This document shows positions 26,556-34,470 of a stretch of DNA of 64,000 nt, piece by piece; position 1 is the stretch's first letter, and each line of letters starts with the position of its first letter. A program made the translations under genes and the position numbers. The notes beneath the pieces were generated by a model that saw only the letters and a list, made by a program, of their open reading frames with translations, was not told the DNA's origin and ran no database searches. The stretch comes from Nitrososphaera sp. (lineage in GTDB: Archaea; Thermoproteota; Nitrososphaeria; Nitrososphaerales; Nitrososphaeraceae), in contig JAJUFP010000004.1 in the NCBI GenBank assembly GCA_029263715.1, forward strand, positions 153,710-217,709. The letters are read 5' to 3'.

Positions 26556-26621
26556 GTCATGGTCACCATAAGTAATATATAAGATAAAGAATATAATGGT
26601 TGTGGTGGGGGTGACCATGAC
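26556..26621. promoter_or_regulatory. Paired 12-bp operator-like repeats around the regulator promoter
   Basis: GTCATGGTCACC (26556-26567) and its exact reverse complement GGTGACCATGAC (26610-26621) bracket the TATA-rich stretch TAATATATAAG...AATATAATGG. The second copy overlaps the start codon of the HTH gene. Such bracketing is what an autoregulator looping or blocking its own promoter would use. Confidence 0.6.
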
Positions 26622-27186
26622 TTTAAGCCTGACAAAACTCAAGATTTTAGAGCTCTGCTCGCAGGCTCCGGGTGCCAGGTGGAGTCAGATAATTGATCAT
26701 CTGGGGATCGACAAGAGAAATGTAGCCATCCACCTCAGAGAATTGAAATCTATGAAACTTTTGAATCAGGTAGGGCGCGGCCTGTACAGAACTACCGAGC
26801 AGGGCTCAAAGAGGATTCAGGAAGTCAGGATTTCACAGGTCGACCTAAGGCATGAGCTGCTTGACAAAAATGAAAAGATCTCTTTTATGGAAAAGTTCCT
26901 CGGCGGGCTTGTTGACACAAGTTCGCAGGGTCTGTTCTGTATTTTGCCCAGGTCTGCAGTGAAAAATCCGCTGGCCATGGCAGAATCCTTCTCCATAAGG
27001 GCCACTGGGATAGACCCCAGCAGAATCTCGCGTGATTCAAAGCAAGAGATATGCGAGCTGGCCTGGAAACTTGCCCAAAAGTTAGCTGAAAGCGCAGGGG
27101 AGACCCCAAAAGCCAGTGCATTTGCCATAGACGTATCCATCGATTCTTCAAAATTAAGGGCAGACCGACACAATCAGCCGTCATAA
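26617..27186 (+). CDS. Winged-helix transcriptional regulator (ArsR/MarR-like)
   Basis: 189 residues from ATG 26617, picked because the AATATAATGG box lies about 25 nt upstream; ATG 26596 is the track start. The N-terminal winged helix reads LTKLKILELCSQAPGARWSQIIDHL...NVAIHLRELKSMKLLNQVGRGLYRTTEQG. The C-terminal 110 residues form a separate domain of unknown ligand (FLGGLVDTSSQGLFCILPRSAV). Perfect inverted repeats around its promoter suggest autoregulation and possibly control of the divergent gene. Confidence 0.85.
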   Translation: MTLSLTKLKILELCSQAPGARWSQIIDHLGIDKRNVAIHLRELKSMKLLNQVGRGLYRTTEQGSKRIQEVRISQVDLRHELLDKNEKISFMEKFLGGLVDTSSQGLFCILPRSAVKNPLAMAESFSIRATGIDPSRISRDSKQEICELAWKLAQKLAESAGETPKASAFAIDVSIDSSKLRADRHNQPS

Positions 27187-27225
27187 ACCAAAAGTTCAAA
27201 TTATTTCCAAGCACCTTCATGATTC

Positions 27226-27717
27226 GTGGCACGCAAGTCCGCGGTGCTTATTCCGGTCATTGTCGCTGCCGTCGCGGTAGGCGGCCTTGGCCTGGCATTT
27301 ATCCCGCCGGATGTCAAGAACAAGGATGCCGATTTATCAAAGGGCACAGTCAGGATAGACGATGACGTAATAACCGTCGAGATTGCAGAGACTGCGGCAG
27401 AAAAACAAAGGTGGCTGACGTTTAGACAGGACAGGCTTCCCTTTGACACGGCCATGCTGATAAAGCATGACAGGCCAGACCTTCACGAGATATGGACATT
27501 GAACATAGAGTACAATATCGACCTGATATGGTTTGATGAAGGCGGAAACGCCGTTTATATGAAGAAGGACGTGCCGCCCTGCCCCAACATGCTGGACCAG
27601 GTGGGCTGCACCTACAAGCCCACGTCGCCGGCGCTATACGTGATGGCGGCAACTTCGGGCTTTATTGACGAGCACGGCATCTCGATCGGCTCAAAGATGA
27701 CGCCCATATCAATTTGA
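27226..27717 (+). CDS. DUF192 family exported protein
   Basis: 163 residues: an N-terminal signal or anchor helix (VLIPVIVAAVAVGGLGLAFI), then the DUF192 core with VEIAETAAEKQRWLTFRQDRLP and the W-containing IWTLNIEYNIDLIWFDEGGN. DUF192 proteins are small beta-barrel-like domains found outside the membrane; their role is not established. GTG start at 27226. It is followed by another exported protein in the same direction. Confidence 0.85.
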   Translation: MARKSAVLIPVIVAAVAVGGLGLAFIPPDVKNKDADLSKGTVRIDDDVITVEIAETAAEKQRWLTFRQDRLPFDTAMLIKHDRPDLHEIWTLNIEYNIDLIWFDEGGNAVYMKKDVPPCPNMLDQVGCTYKPTSPALYVMAATSGFIDEHGISIGSKMTPISI

Positions 27718-27771
27718 CTTAAATTCTGCAATTGTCGACATGCTTATATCTTTAGAATGCCATAATGATGC

Positions 27772-28290
27772 ATGTCAGTTTCAATCATCCTGGCAACGGT
27801 CACACTGCTTTTTGCTGGGATGGCCTACCCGCTGGCAGCGGCGCAGTCCGACGAATTGAAACTACCGTTGTTGCTCAAGACTGAAAACGAGTCGGTAAAC
27901 GTGATGGTCGACTGGAATCCAAAGGAGATCGAGCCGGGCAACGAAGTGGACATTAGCATGGATTTTCAACACCCCTTTGCCGGGACGTCGCTATCCCATG
28001 TGAATTACAACCTTAGAATATTGGATGAGAGCGGCGCCGAAGTAGAATCCCTGACCAATCTGCACACGCATATTGGACAGGACGTCCAGACGGTGACTTT
28101 TGACAAGACGGGCAACTTTAAGCTGATGATCGAGATCATTGGGACCGGCATAAACCCGCCCTTTGACACCACCAGAAGCGGCACCGTGGAGGCCGCAGTG
28201 ATGGTGGTGCCTGAATTCCCCATAGTTCCAGCAGTCATGGCCGCAGCTACAGCACTGGCAGTTCTGGCAGCACGGTTCAGGTTCAAGTAA
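27772..28290 (+). CDS. Secreted protein with PEF-CTERM-like sorting signal
   Basis: 172 residues. A signal peptide (SIILATVTLLFAGMAYPLAAA) precedes a beta-sandwich-like domain with LSHVNYNLRILDESGAEVES and TGNFKLMIEIIGTG. The C-terminus is VVPEFPIVPAVMAAATALAV followed by LAARFRFK: a PEF motif, hydrophobic helix and basic end, the tripartite signal recognised by archaeosortases in thaumarchaea. It is thus probably anchored to the cell surface. A TTAAA-rich promoter precedes it. Confidence 0.8.
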   Translation: MSVSIILATVTLLFAGMAYPLAAAQSDELKLPLLLKTENESVNVMVDWNPKEIEPGNEVDISMDFQHPFAGTSLSHVNYNLRILDESGAEVESLTNLHTHIGQDVQTVTFDKTGNFKLMIEIIGTGINPPFDTTRSGTVEAAVMVVPEFPIVPAVMAAATALAVLAARFRFK

Positions 28291-28327
28291 GCTGCCTTTA
28301 ATTAAAGGCCAGGACAAGCAATGGTAG

Positions 28328-28780
28328 TTGAGGTTTCTGCTAGCAGACAGAACAGCCAGGCCGCTTGGCAGGAAGGAGCTTGGCAAGTTTCTAGCCAAGC
28401 CCAACATCCTTCGCCTGGCCATCATAGATGAACGCGACGGCTGGCCAATTGTTCATCCAGTCTGGTACCATTACAAGGCCGGCAAGTTTCTAATCGCCAC
28501 AGACAGGCAAGGCGTCAAGGCCCGCTCGTTGCGAAAGAATCCCCACGTGTACTTTTTAGTCGATGTTAGCCCAGAAAACAGCCCGCCGATGGGAGTAAGG
28601 GGCAAGGGCCTTGCCAAGGTCATCGACGATCCAGACTATGCGGCCAAGCTGACAAAGCAGAACACCATCAGATACATGGGCAACATTGAGGGCGAGAAGG
28701 CCAAAGAGGTCATGGAGCTTGGCAAGAATTCAAGCGTTGTAGAGATAAAGCCGGTCTACATGGCCACGTGGAAGTTCTAA
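28328..28780 (+). CDS. Pyridoxamine 5'-phosphate oxidase-like flavoprotein
   Basis: 150 residues of the split-barrel FMN/F420-binding fold: RKELGKFLAKPNILRLAIID, GWPIVHPVWYHYKAGKFLIAT and ARSLRKNPHVYFLVD. Most archaeal relatives use F420 or FMN for reductase reactions; true PNPOx activity is unlikely because of the short length. TTG start at 28328. A nearby ATG at 28321 is in a different, closed frame. The stop overlaps the acs stop by four bases. Confidence 0.82.
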   Translation: MRFLLADRTARPLGRKELGKFLAKPNILRLAIIDERDGWPIVHPVWYHYKAGKFLIATDRQGVKARSLRKNPHVYFLVDVSPENSPPMGVRGKGLAKVIDDPDYAAKLTKQNTIRYMGNIEGEKAKEVMELGKNSSVVEIKPVYMATWKF

Positions 28781-30720
28781 CCCAGCACCTTTTTCAGTTC
28801 CTCGTACGCCTGCCTCACTTCATCGATGGCGGCTCCGTCTTCAAGGGTGGTGATGTCGCCTATCTTTTCTCCACTGGCAATGGACTTGAGCAGCCTTCGC
28901 ATTATCTTGCCGCTACGGGTTTTTGGAAGCTTGCCCACAAAGTACAGCTCGTCAGGAGCGGCTATGGGCCCCACGGTCTTTCTGATGTGCTCCACGATTT
29001 CCTTGCGCAGCGCCTCGGATTTTGAGATGCCCTCCTTGGTCACAAGGAAGGCGATTATGACCTCACCCTTTGTTGGATCCGGTTTGCCAGCAACCGCTGC
29101 CTCGGCTATCGCCGGATGCGAGACAAACGCGCTTTCCAGCTCCATGGTTCCAAGCCGGTGGCCGGCCACCTTCAGAACGTCGTCTGCCCGGCCCAAAAGC
29201 CAGAGGTAGCCATCATGGTCGACAAGGGCGTAATCGCCGGGATAGTAAACGCCGTCAAACTTGCTCCAGTATGTGTCTTTGTACTTCTCGTCATCTCCCC
29301 ACAGCGACAGAAGCATTCCTGGCCAGGGCTTTCTAACCACAATGTAGCCCTTGGTGCCGGGGCTTACTGGCCGGCCGTTTTCATCCACCACGCCAGCGTC
29401 GACTCCGGGCATTGGGAATGTTGCTGATCCAGGCTTCATGGGGACCATGTCGATGCCGGTGCATGCACCAAGCATGATGCCGCCGGTCTCTGTCTGCCAC
29501 CAGGTATCGATGATGGGGCAGCCCTCCTTGCCGATGGTCTTGTAGTACCACATCCAGACCTCCGGGTTGATGGGCTCTCCAACCGTGCCCAGAAGGCGTA
29601 GGGAAGAAAGATCAAACGAGTTGGGTATCGCGTCCCCGTACTTCATGTACATTCGCAGGGCGGTTGGCGTGGTATAGAGTATGGTCGCACCGTGCTTTTC
29701 AACAACTGCCCAGTACCTGTCAGGCTTTGGATAGTCCGGCGCACCGTCATACATTACCTCGGTGATGCCATGCATCAGCGGGGCGTACACAATGTAGCTG
29801 TGGCCGGTGACCCACCCGATGTCTGCAGTGCAAAAAAAGACGTCGTCCTTTTTGTAGTCAAAGACCCATTTTGCGGTGGAGTAAAGATGTGTCAGATACC
29901 CGCCAGTGCCGTGCATTACGCCCTTGGGCTTGCCTGTCGTGCCTGACGTGTACAGGATGTAGAGCGGATGCGTGCTTTCCACCATCTCCGGTTCGCAGTA
30001 CGGCGCGGCCTTTTCAACAGCTTCATGCCACCAGAGGTCTTTTGGACCCATCCTGACTTCGTTGCCCATCCTCTTGAACACGACTACATGCTCAACTGAT
30101 GGAGTGGAACCTATGGACTCGTCAACCACCTTCTTTAGGTCCACCAGCCTTCCTTTGCGCATGCCGCCGTCGGCCGTCACGATCACCTTGGACCCTGCGT
30201 CGTTGATCCTGTCTATCAGCGCCTGCGAGCTAAAACCCGAGAAAACCACGGAATGCGTGGCACCGATCCTTGCGCAGGCCAGCATGGCCACAGGAAGTTC
30301 CGGCACCATGGGCATGTAGATGGTAACCCTGTCGTCTTTGCGCACCCCAAGGTTCCGAAGCACGTTTGCAAACTTGTTTACATGACGGTAAAGCTGAAAG
30401 TAGGTAAGGGTCCTTGACTCGCCGGTCTCCGACTCCCAGATTATGGCGGCCTTGTTCTTTGTCTCCGAGTTCATGTGCTTGTCAAGACAGTTTACAGACG
30501 CATTTAGCAGTCCGCCGGCGAACCACCGGGCAAACGGCGGGTTCCATTCTAAGACCCGGTCCCATTGCCGGCTCCAGACAAGGTTCCTGGCTTGCTCTGA
30601 CCAGAATTTTTCCGGATCAGACAAAGCCTCTTTTGAGACTTTTTCAAGGAGCCTTCCGGGCTTGACGGTGACCTTGAGTTTGCCGCTCTCCTCGTATAGC
30701 TTTGAAGGAACATCTGACAA
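28777..30720 (-). CDS. acs: Acetyl-CoA synthetase, AMP-forming
   Basis: 647 residues of the acyl-adenylate family, activating acetate (or a related short acid) to its CoA ester. Motifs in order: YTSGTTGKPKGVMHGTGGYL (A3 P-loop), TWWQTETGG (A5), the hinge region LGRADDVLKVAGHRLGTMELES, and the catalytic Lys in KTRSGKIMRRLL near the C-terminus. The length and motif set fit acetyl-CoA synthetase; propionyl-CoA synthetase of the hydroxypropionate/hydroxybutyrate cycle is a close alternative. TTG start. Confidence 0.92.
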   Translation of the reverse strand: MSDVPSKLYEESGKLKVTVKPGRLLEKVSKEALSDPEKFWSEQARNLVWSRQWDRVLEWNPPFARWFAGGLLNASVNCLDKHMNSETKNKAAIIWESETGESRTLTYFQLYRHVNKFANVLRNLGVRKDDRVTIYMPMVPELPVAMLACARIGATHSVVFSGFSSQALIDRINDAGSKVIVTADGGMRKGRLVDLKKVVDESIGSTPSVEHVVVFKRMGNEVRMGPKDLWWHEAVEKAAPYCEPEMVESTHPLYILYTSGTTGKPKGVMHGTGGYLTHLYSTAKWVFDYKKDDVFFCTADIGWVTGHSYIVYAPLMHGITEVMYDGAPDYPKPDRYWAVVEKHGATILYTTPTALRMYMKYGDAIPNSFDLSSLRLLGTVGEPINPEVWMWYYKTIGKEGCPIIDTWWQTETGGIMLGACTGIDMVPMKPGSATFPMPGVDAGVVDENGRPVSPGTKGYIVVRKPWPGMLLSLWGDDEKYKDTYWSKFDGVYYPGDYALVDHDGYLWLLGRADDVLKVAGHRLGTMELESAFVSHPAIAEAAVAGKPDPTKGEVIIAFLVTKEGISKSEALRKEIVEHIRKTVGPIAAPDELYFVGKLPKTRSGKIMRRLLKSIASGEKIGDITTLEDGAAIDEVRQAYEELKKVLG

Positions 30721-30804
30721 GTATCAGAGATTAAGGGAAATTTGTTTTAAAAATTGTTCGTTTGATAATAGAAAGGGTAGCCGGGTTTGATGGCCCCGGT
30801 TTGT

Positions 30805-31593
30805 TTATTTCTGGATTACCTGGTGAAGCCAGCTGGATTCCTGTGAATCGCCGGTAGCTGCGACTGCCACGGGTTTTTCTTCGGTTGTCGGCGCACTTGC
30901 TACCTGCGGCACTTCAACGGGCGTGGGACTCACTTCTGCAGGACTCTCCTTTGGTTGAGCCTCTGCCGGTGCTGGCGCGGCTGTTGTTCCAATGTTTTCC
31001 AGCGTGAGAAGCGAGATCTTGTTTCTGACGTTGGAGATCTCGGTCTTTTCGTTATCGATGTGCTCCACAAGCTCATCGGTGTTGAGCTTGATCTGCTGGT
31101 AGGTTTCTTCCTTCATCTCGTTGCTTCTGAACTGGAGCTTGGCGTCAAACAGCACGGACTTGACGTTCTTGGCTTCCGCATCAAGCTCGCCAAGACGGGC
31201 GTTCAGTTTTTCTACCACTGCCTTTTCTGTTTCTTCCAGTTCGTGGAGTTTCTTGTCGTACTTGACGTAGATCAGTTCAGCGTCATCCTTCATCGAATCG
31301 TTTTCAGCGACTATCTCCTGCAAAGCCTTTATCCTTTTTAGTGTCAACGATTTCTGTCGTATGAGCTTCTGTGCTTCAAGCCGCCACTTGGGGATGAAGA
31401 AGACGTACTCCCCCTGAACCACCAGCTGCTCGTAAGGCAGATGCTTGATGCCGGATGAACCGCAATCCACGCTGATGGACTCGATCTCGCCATCTATCTC
31501 TGTGATTATTCCGACTACTCTTCCTATGTAAGTACCATAGATGTCCTTGACCTGTTTGCCTACAAATGCGAGCTTTTCTTCGCTCATGCGCAT
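30805..31593 (-). CDS. cdvA: Cell division protein CdvA
   Basis: 262 residues from ATG 31593. An N-terminal PRC-barrel (FVGKQVKDIYGTYIGRVVGIITEID, about 5-75) is followed by a long coiled coil (85-205) and a Pro/Ala/Glu-rich linker. The C-terminal peptide SSWLHQVIQK resembles the ESCRT-III-binding (E3B) tail by which CdvA recruits CdvB. CdvA polymerises at midcell on membrane and DNA and is the first division component. The gene stands apart from other cdv genes, as is usual in thaumarchaea; CdvB and CdvC are not in the window. Confidence 0.9.
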   Translation of the reverse strand: MRMSEEKLAFVGKQVKDIYGTYIGRVVGIITEIDGEIESISVDCGSSGIKHLPYEQLVVQGEYVFFIPKWRLEAQKLIRQKSLTLKRIKALQEIVAENDSMKDDAELIYVKYDKKLHELEETEKAVVEKLNARLGELDAEAKNVKSVLFDAKLQFRSNEMKEETYQQIKLNTDELVEHIDNEKTEISNVRNKISLLTLENIGTTAAPAPAEAQPKESPAEVSPTPVEVPQVASAPTTEEKPVAVAATGDSQESSWLHQVIQK

Positions 31594-31829
31594 TCTAAAG
31601 TAAGTAGGTATAATGACAATAGTGTCAAAATTGTTACATAAACTGTGCAAATTCTGTAGATAGATCTTCCAAAACGGATTCTAATGAATTGTACTAGCAG
31701 AGTTTTCACGTAGTTAATCATTTTGTTCGTGATTTTGGTTATCCTGTAACAAGTGAAATCGCCTCCCTTTTGTTGCAGATTTTAAGTGCAAGAAGGGGTG
31801 GAAATATACTAAAGAGACCACAGATTGGA

Positions 31830-32783
31830 CTAAGACAGGAGATGGATTGGATACATCTCCGGGGAGTCCGGTGTCATCTTGTATTTCCAACGGTTGGGCT
31901 TAAAGACTTGAAAGCGCTTTCGTTTGGCAAAATGAAGACCGCGTAATGTCGCGTCTCCAATAACAATACCATCACCTGGCGCGGCAGACTGAATTTTCGT
32001 AGCTAGATTGATGGTAAATCCGATCAGATCTTTGTGCATTTTGACTGCTGCATCTCCAACGGTCTGGACAAGAGCATCACCAGAATCGATTCCGATCCTG
32101 AAGTGTATTTCAGGTAGTCCTCTATCTTTTAACAGCGGGTTAATTCCTTCGTGAATCATCCGCTTCATCGCAATAGCGCAATCAACAGCAGTATCGTCCA
32201 TGCCGGGGAACACTAGAATAGGAAAATATGCTATAAGTCCATCCCCCACATACTTGAGCACGAACCCATTATAGTTTCCGACGAGTGATGCCATCTCTTG
32301 TAGGAAGACCATTATCACTTTTGCATTGTCTTTCGATGAGATCTGTTGACTCATTTTCGTTGAGCCTTTGATGTCGATACATAGAATAACGAACCACGCT
32401 TCATGGTCGTTAACAAGTTTTGCAAGGAAATCGTCTGATGCATCCTTATGTTGATAACCCACTTCTTGTTGTCCATCAAGAAGATTCCGCACTATTGCTT
32501 TGCGCTGGCCCACATAGTATAGAAAGTCTGTTATCTTTGGACGGATCATACCCACCGGAACGCCTTTCATATTCCTTGTAATCTCCTGCATTGTTTCCTC
32601 GTATGGTCCGATCAGTTCCTTGTCAAATTTGTCATAGAGATAGTCAATGCCATCGACTATGCGATGCTCGTAACGTTGCGGGTCTGGAACAATCTTGCAG
32701 TTATACAGATTTTGCTTGCCAGGTATTCTGACAAGTTCTTTAAATTCAAAGTCAATTCTTTTTCTAGGATACTTGGTCGGCAT
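31830..32783 (-). CDS. Class III nucleotide cyclase
   Basis: 317 residues. About 125 residues of unknown N-terminal sequence are followed by a catalytic domain. Metal-binding Asp residues sit in LCIDIKGSTKM and KYVGDGLIAYFP; the latter also gives the substrate-selecting Lys. KDLIGFTINLATKIQ supplies the second specificity Asp and the conserved Asn, but the transition-state Arg (Asn+4) is Lys. The Lys/Asp pair points to ATP, giving cAMP, although non-standard nucleotides are possible. It lies downstream of the HEPN-like gene in an AT-richer island. Confidence 0.85.
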   Translation of the reverse strand: MPTKYPRKRIDFEFKELVRIPGKQNLYNCKIVPDPQRYEHRIVDGIDYLYDKFDKELIGPYEETMQEITRNMKGVPVGMIRPKITDFLYYVGQRKAIVRNLLDGQQEVGYQHKDASDDFLAKLVNDHEAWFVILCIDIKGSTKMSQQISSKDNAKVIMVFLQEMASLVGNYNGFVLKYVGDGLIAYFPILVFPGMDDTAVDCAIAMKRMIHEGINPLLKDRGLPEIHFRIGIDSGDALVQTVGDAAVKMHKDLIGFTINLATKIQSAAPGDGIVIGDATLRGLHFAKRKRFQVFKPNRWKYKMTPDSPEMYPIHLLS

Positions 32784-32949
32784 CGTTTACTGTAATAGTC
32801 ACTAGATCGCCTACTGTGGTTTTAAACTTTCGGGTTTTACCGCCGTTACGAATCCTTGTGATACCACTACGCAGGTTGTGCACTTGACGCTGTACTGAAA
32901 CGTCGAGGCGTCCTGATCGCTCATCAATGCAACTAGCCCTCCAGTCCAT
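32764..32949 (-). CDS. Possible small protein upstream of the cyclase
   Basis: A 61-residue ORF with a basic centre (VHNLRSGITRIRNGGKTRKFK) and a beta-like end (VGDLVTITVNDADQ). It overlaps the cyclase start by 20 nt, which would fit translational coupling, but the sequence has no recognisable motif. It may equally be chance or the remnant of a longer gene. Confidence 0.35.
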   Translation of the reverse strand: MDWRASCIDERSGRLDVSVQRQVHNLRSGITRIRNGGKTRKFKTTVGDLVTITVNDADQVS

Positions 32950-32993
32950 GCCCGCATTCCGGCGACATAGTCAAGATATTGGATGAGTATTCG

Positions 32994-33758
32994 TCAGTAA
33001 TCGATAGATTTTCTAGTATAAGTTACCATATCTTCAACTATCGTGATGTATTTTTGAGCATCTGTTTCTTCTAACTTGAAGGGGCGCTTTAGGTATCTGG
33101 CTGCATCTGTTAATCCTCGCAACTGATTCAGAGTGTCTTTGTACTCCGATTTGGCATTTCCAATATTGATAAATGCGTTGTATCTTTGTTGAGTCCGATT
33201 ATGTGTTTGTTTTTTAATATAGTCTTTTTCTGACATCGTGAAAAGATGTGCAGTGGCAAGTAGCTCTACTGCGCTAAAGAGATTGTCTACGAATGGCCGA
33301 TCGAGCTTGTTCTGATGGCACAGTTTCGCCCCTTCAAAAAATTGGAGTGCAGAATCGAAGAGCTTTTTGGCTCTGCCCTTATTCTGTCGAAAGTCAAAAT
33401 GGATATACCAGTTATCTCTAAGTTTGAGCATAGTTAGGTGGCCCACATTCGGACTGTCCTTGTCAGTCAATGTGATGTCAACGATGTCTTCAACTTCATC
33501 TTCATAGATCTTCTCATTTGGTTTTTTCTTTACTCCTAGCTTTAGTTTGAGCTTACCTAGCGCCAAAACTTCATCGTTAAGTCTTATTATGACCCGGTCT
33601 GCATCGGGGTCCATTATTACCTGGGCCTTTTCTAGTGGAAAATTATCTGCAAGTTGACCTTGCTCTTTTCGTTTCCTGATTTCAGGATTTATCCAGAGCT
33701 CTAGTATGTTATTGAAAAAAACCTTCGAACCCTCCACTCCAAAAATATCTTTGGACAT
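32994..33758 (-). CDS. Hypothetical protein with HEPN-like C-terminal domain
   Basis: 254 residues. The N-terminal half is a mixed beta domain (VIMDPDADRVIIRLNDEVLALGKLKLKLG). The C-terminal half is all helical: QFFEGAKLCHQNKLDRPFVD, NLFSAVELLATAHLF and GLTDAARYLKRPFKLEETDA. This layout resembles HEPN domains, but the RNase signature Rx4-6H is not clear. HEPN proteins often act in defence or stress systems, and the cyclase gene follows on the same strand. The AT content is higher than the surroundings, consistent with transfer. The functional link is inferred only. Confidence 0.6.
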   Translation of the reverse strand: MSKDIFGVEGSKVFFNNILELWINPEIRKRKEQGQLADNFPLEKAQVIMDPDADRVIIRLNDEVLALGKLKLKLGVKKKPNEKIYEDEVEDIVDITLTDKDSPNVGHLTMLKLRDNWYIHFDFRQNKGRAKKLFDSALQFFEGAKLCHQNKLDRPFVDNLFSAVELLATAHLFTMSEKDYIKKQTHNRTQQRYNAFINIGNAKSEYKDTLNQLRGLTDAARYLKRPFKLEETDAQKYITIVEDMVTYTRKSIDY

Positions 33759-33860
33759 AAGTAGCGCAACAGAAATTAACTATAAAAGATAGCTAAATGT
33801 ATCGCTATCAAGGATGATCTTTTGGTTTCTGTTCTAGGTAGTAGCAGAACCAGTCAACTT

Positions 33861-33903
33861 TTCAAAAGTAGAAAAACTATTAGAACAAAAAAGGAAAAAA
33901 CGC
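33861..33903 (-). terminator. T-rich terminator of the phasin-like gene
   Basis: Read on the minus strand, runs of six, six and five T residues follow the stop codon of the gene at 33930. Such U-tracts are the archaeal intrinsic or aCPSF1-dependent termination signal. Confidence 0.6.
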
Positions 33904-33929
33904 GAAAGGCTGATGCCTTTCTTCGTATT

Positions 33930-34379
33930 TTATCTTGTGAACTGCTGCTGTGCTTGTGAGTAGAATGCAGTCCAGGCCTTAGCAACGTTGGTGCTAAAGT
34001 CAGTGACAGCATCGACGGTCCTGTTGTAGATCTTTAGGTTCTCTCTTGCTGCGTCAAGGGCGTTGATGGTCAGCTGGTTGTTGATTCCAATGGACCTGAT
34101 GACGTTGTTGGTCATCTCGGTTGACTGCTTTACATACAGGTCGGTGTACGGCATAGCTGTCGGTACGTTCCAGTTGCTTGCCAGCTGCTTCTGAGCAGAG
34201 ATGGCAGTCTGGATCATGTTCTTTGTGGTCTGTATGTAGTCCAGTTGCAGGTTAGAAAAAGACTGTAAATACTGTGGTTGAGCCTTTGCAATCTCGTCTA
34301 CGGTCCTAATAAAATTCTCTCTCACTGCGTCAAAAGCGTCGGTTCTTGGGGTTTCGTCTTTGGCTATTTTGTCGGCCAT
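33930..34379 (-). CDS. Phasin-like helical protein
   Basis: 149 residues, entirely helical with amphipathic repeats: AFDAVRENFIRTVDEIAKAQPQ, LQLDYIQTTKNMIQTAISAQKQL and ALDAARENLKIYNRTVDAVTDF. The pattern is that of phasins, which coat polyhydroxyalkanoate granules; group I.1b ammonia oxidisers encode PHA synthase, which makes this plausible. No PHA gene is within the window. The strong TATA region and the T-rich terminator suggest high expression. Assignment is by shape rather than by a motif. Confidence 0.6.
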   Translation of the reverse strand: MADKIAKDETPRTDAFDAVRENFIRTVDEIAKAQPQYLQSFSNLQLDYIQTTKNMIQTAISAQKQLASNWNVPTAMPYTDLYVKQSTEMTNNVIRSIGINNQLTINALDAARENLKIYNRTVDAVTDFSTNVAKAWTAFYSQAQQQFTR

Positions 34380-34470
34380 TTTTATTACCGTATATTGGTA
34401 TTAAATGGCAGTATATAAACTTTGGTTCACAATGGTATTGATTGGTAATGTATGTCGGCAGGTGCCTACT

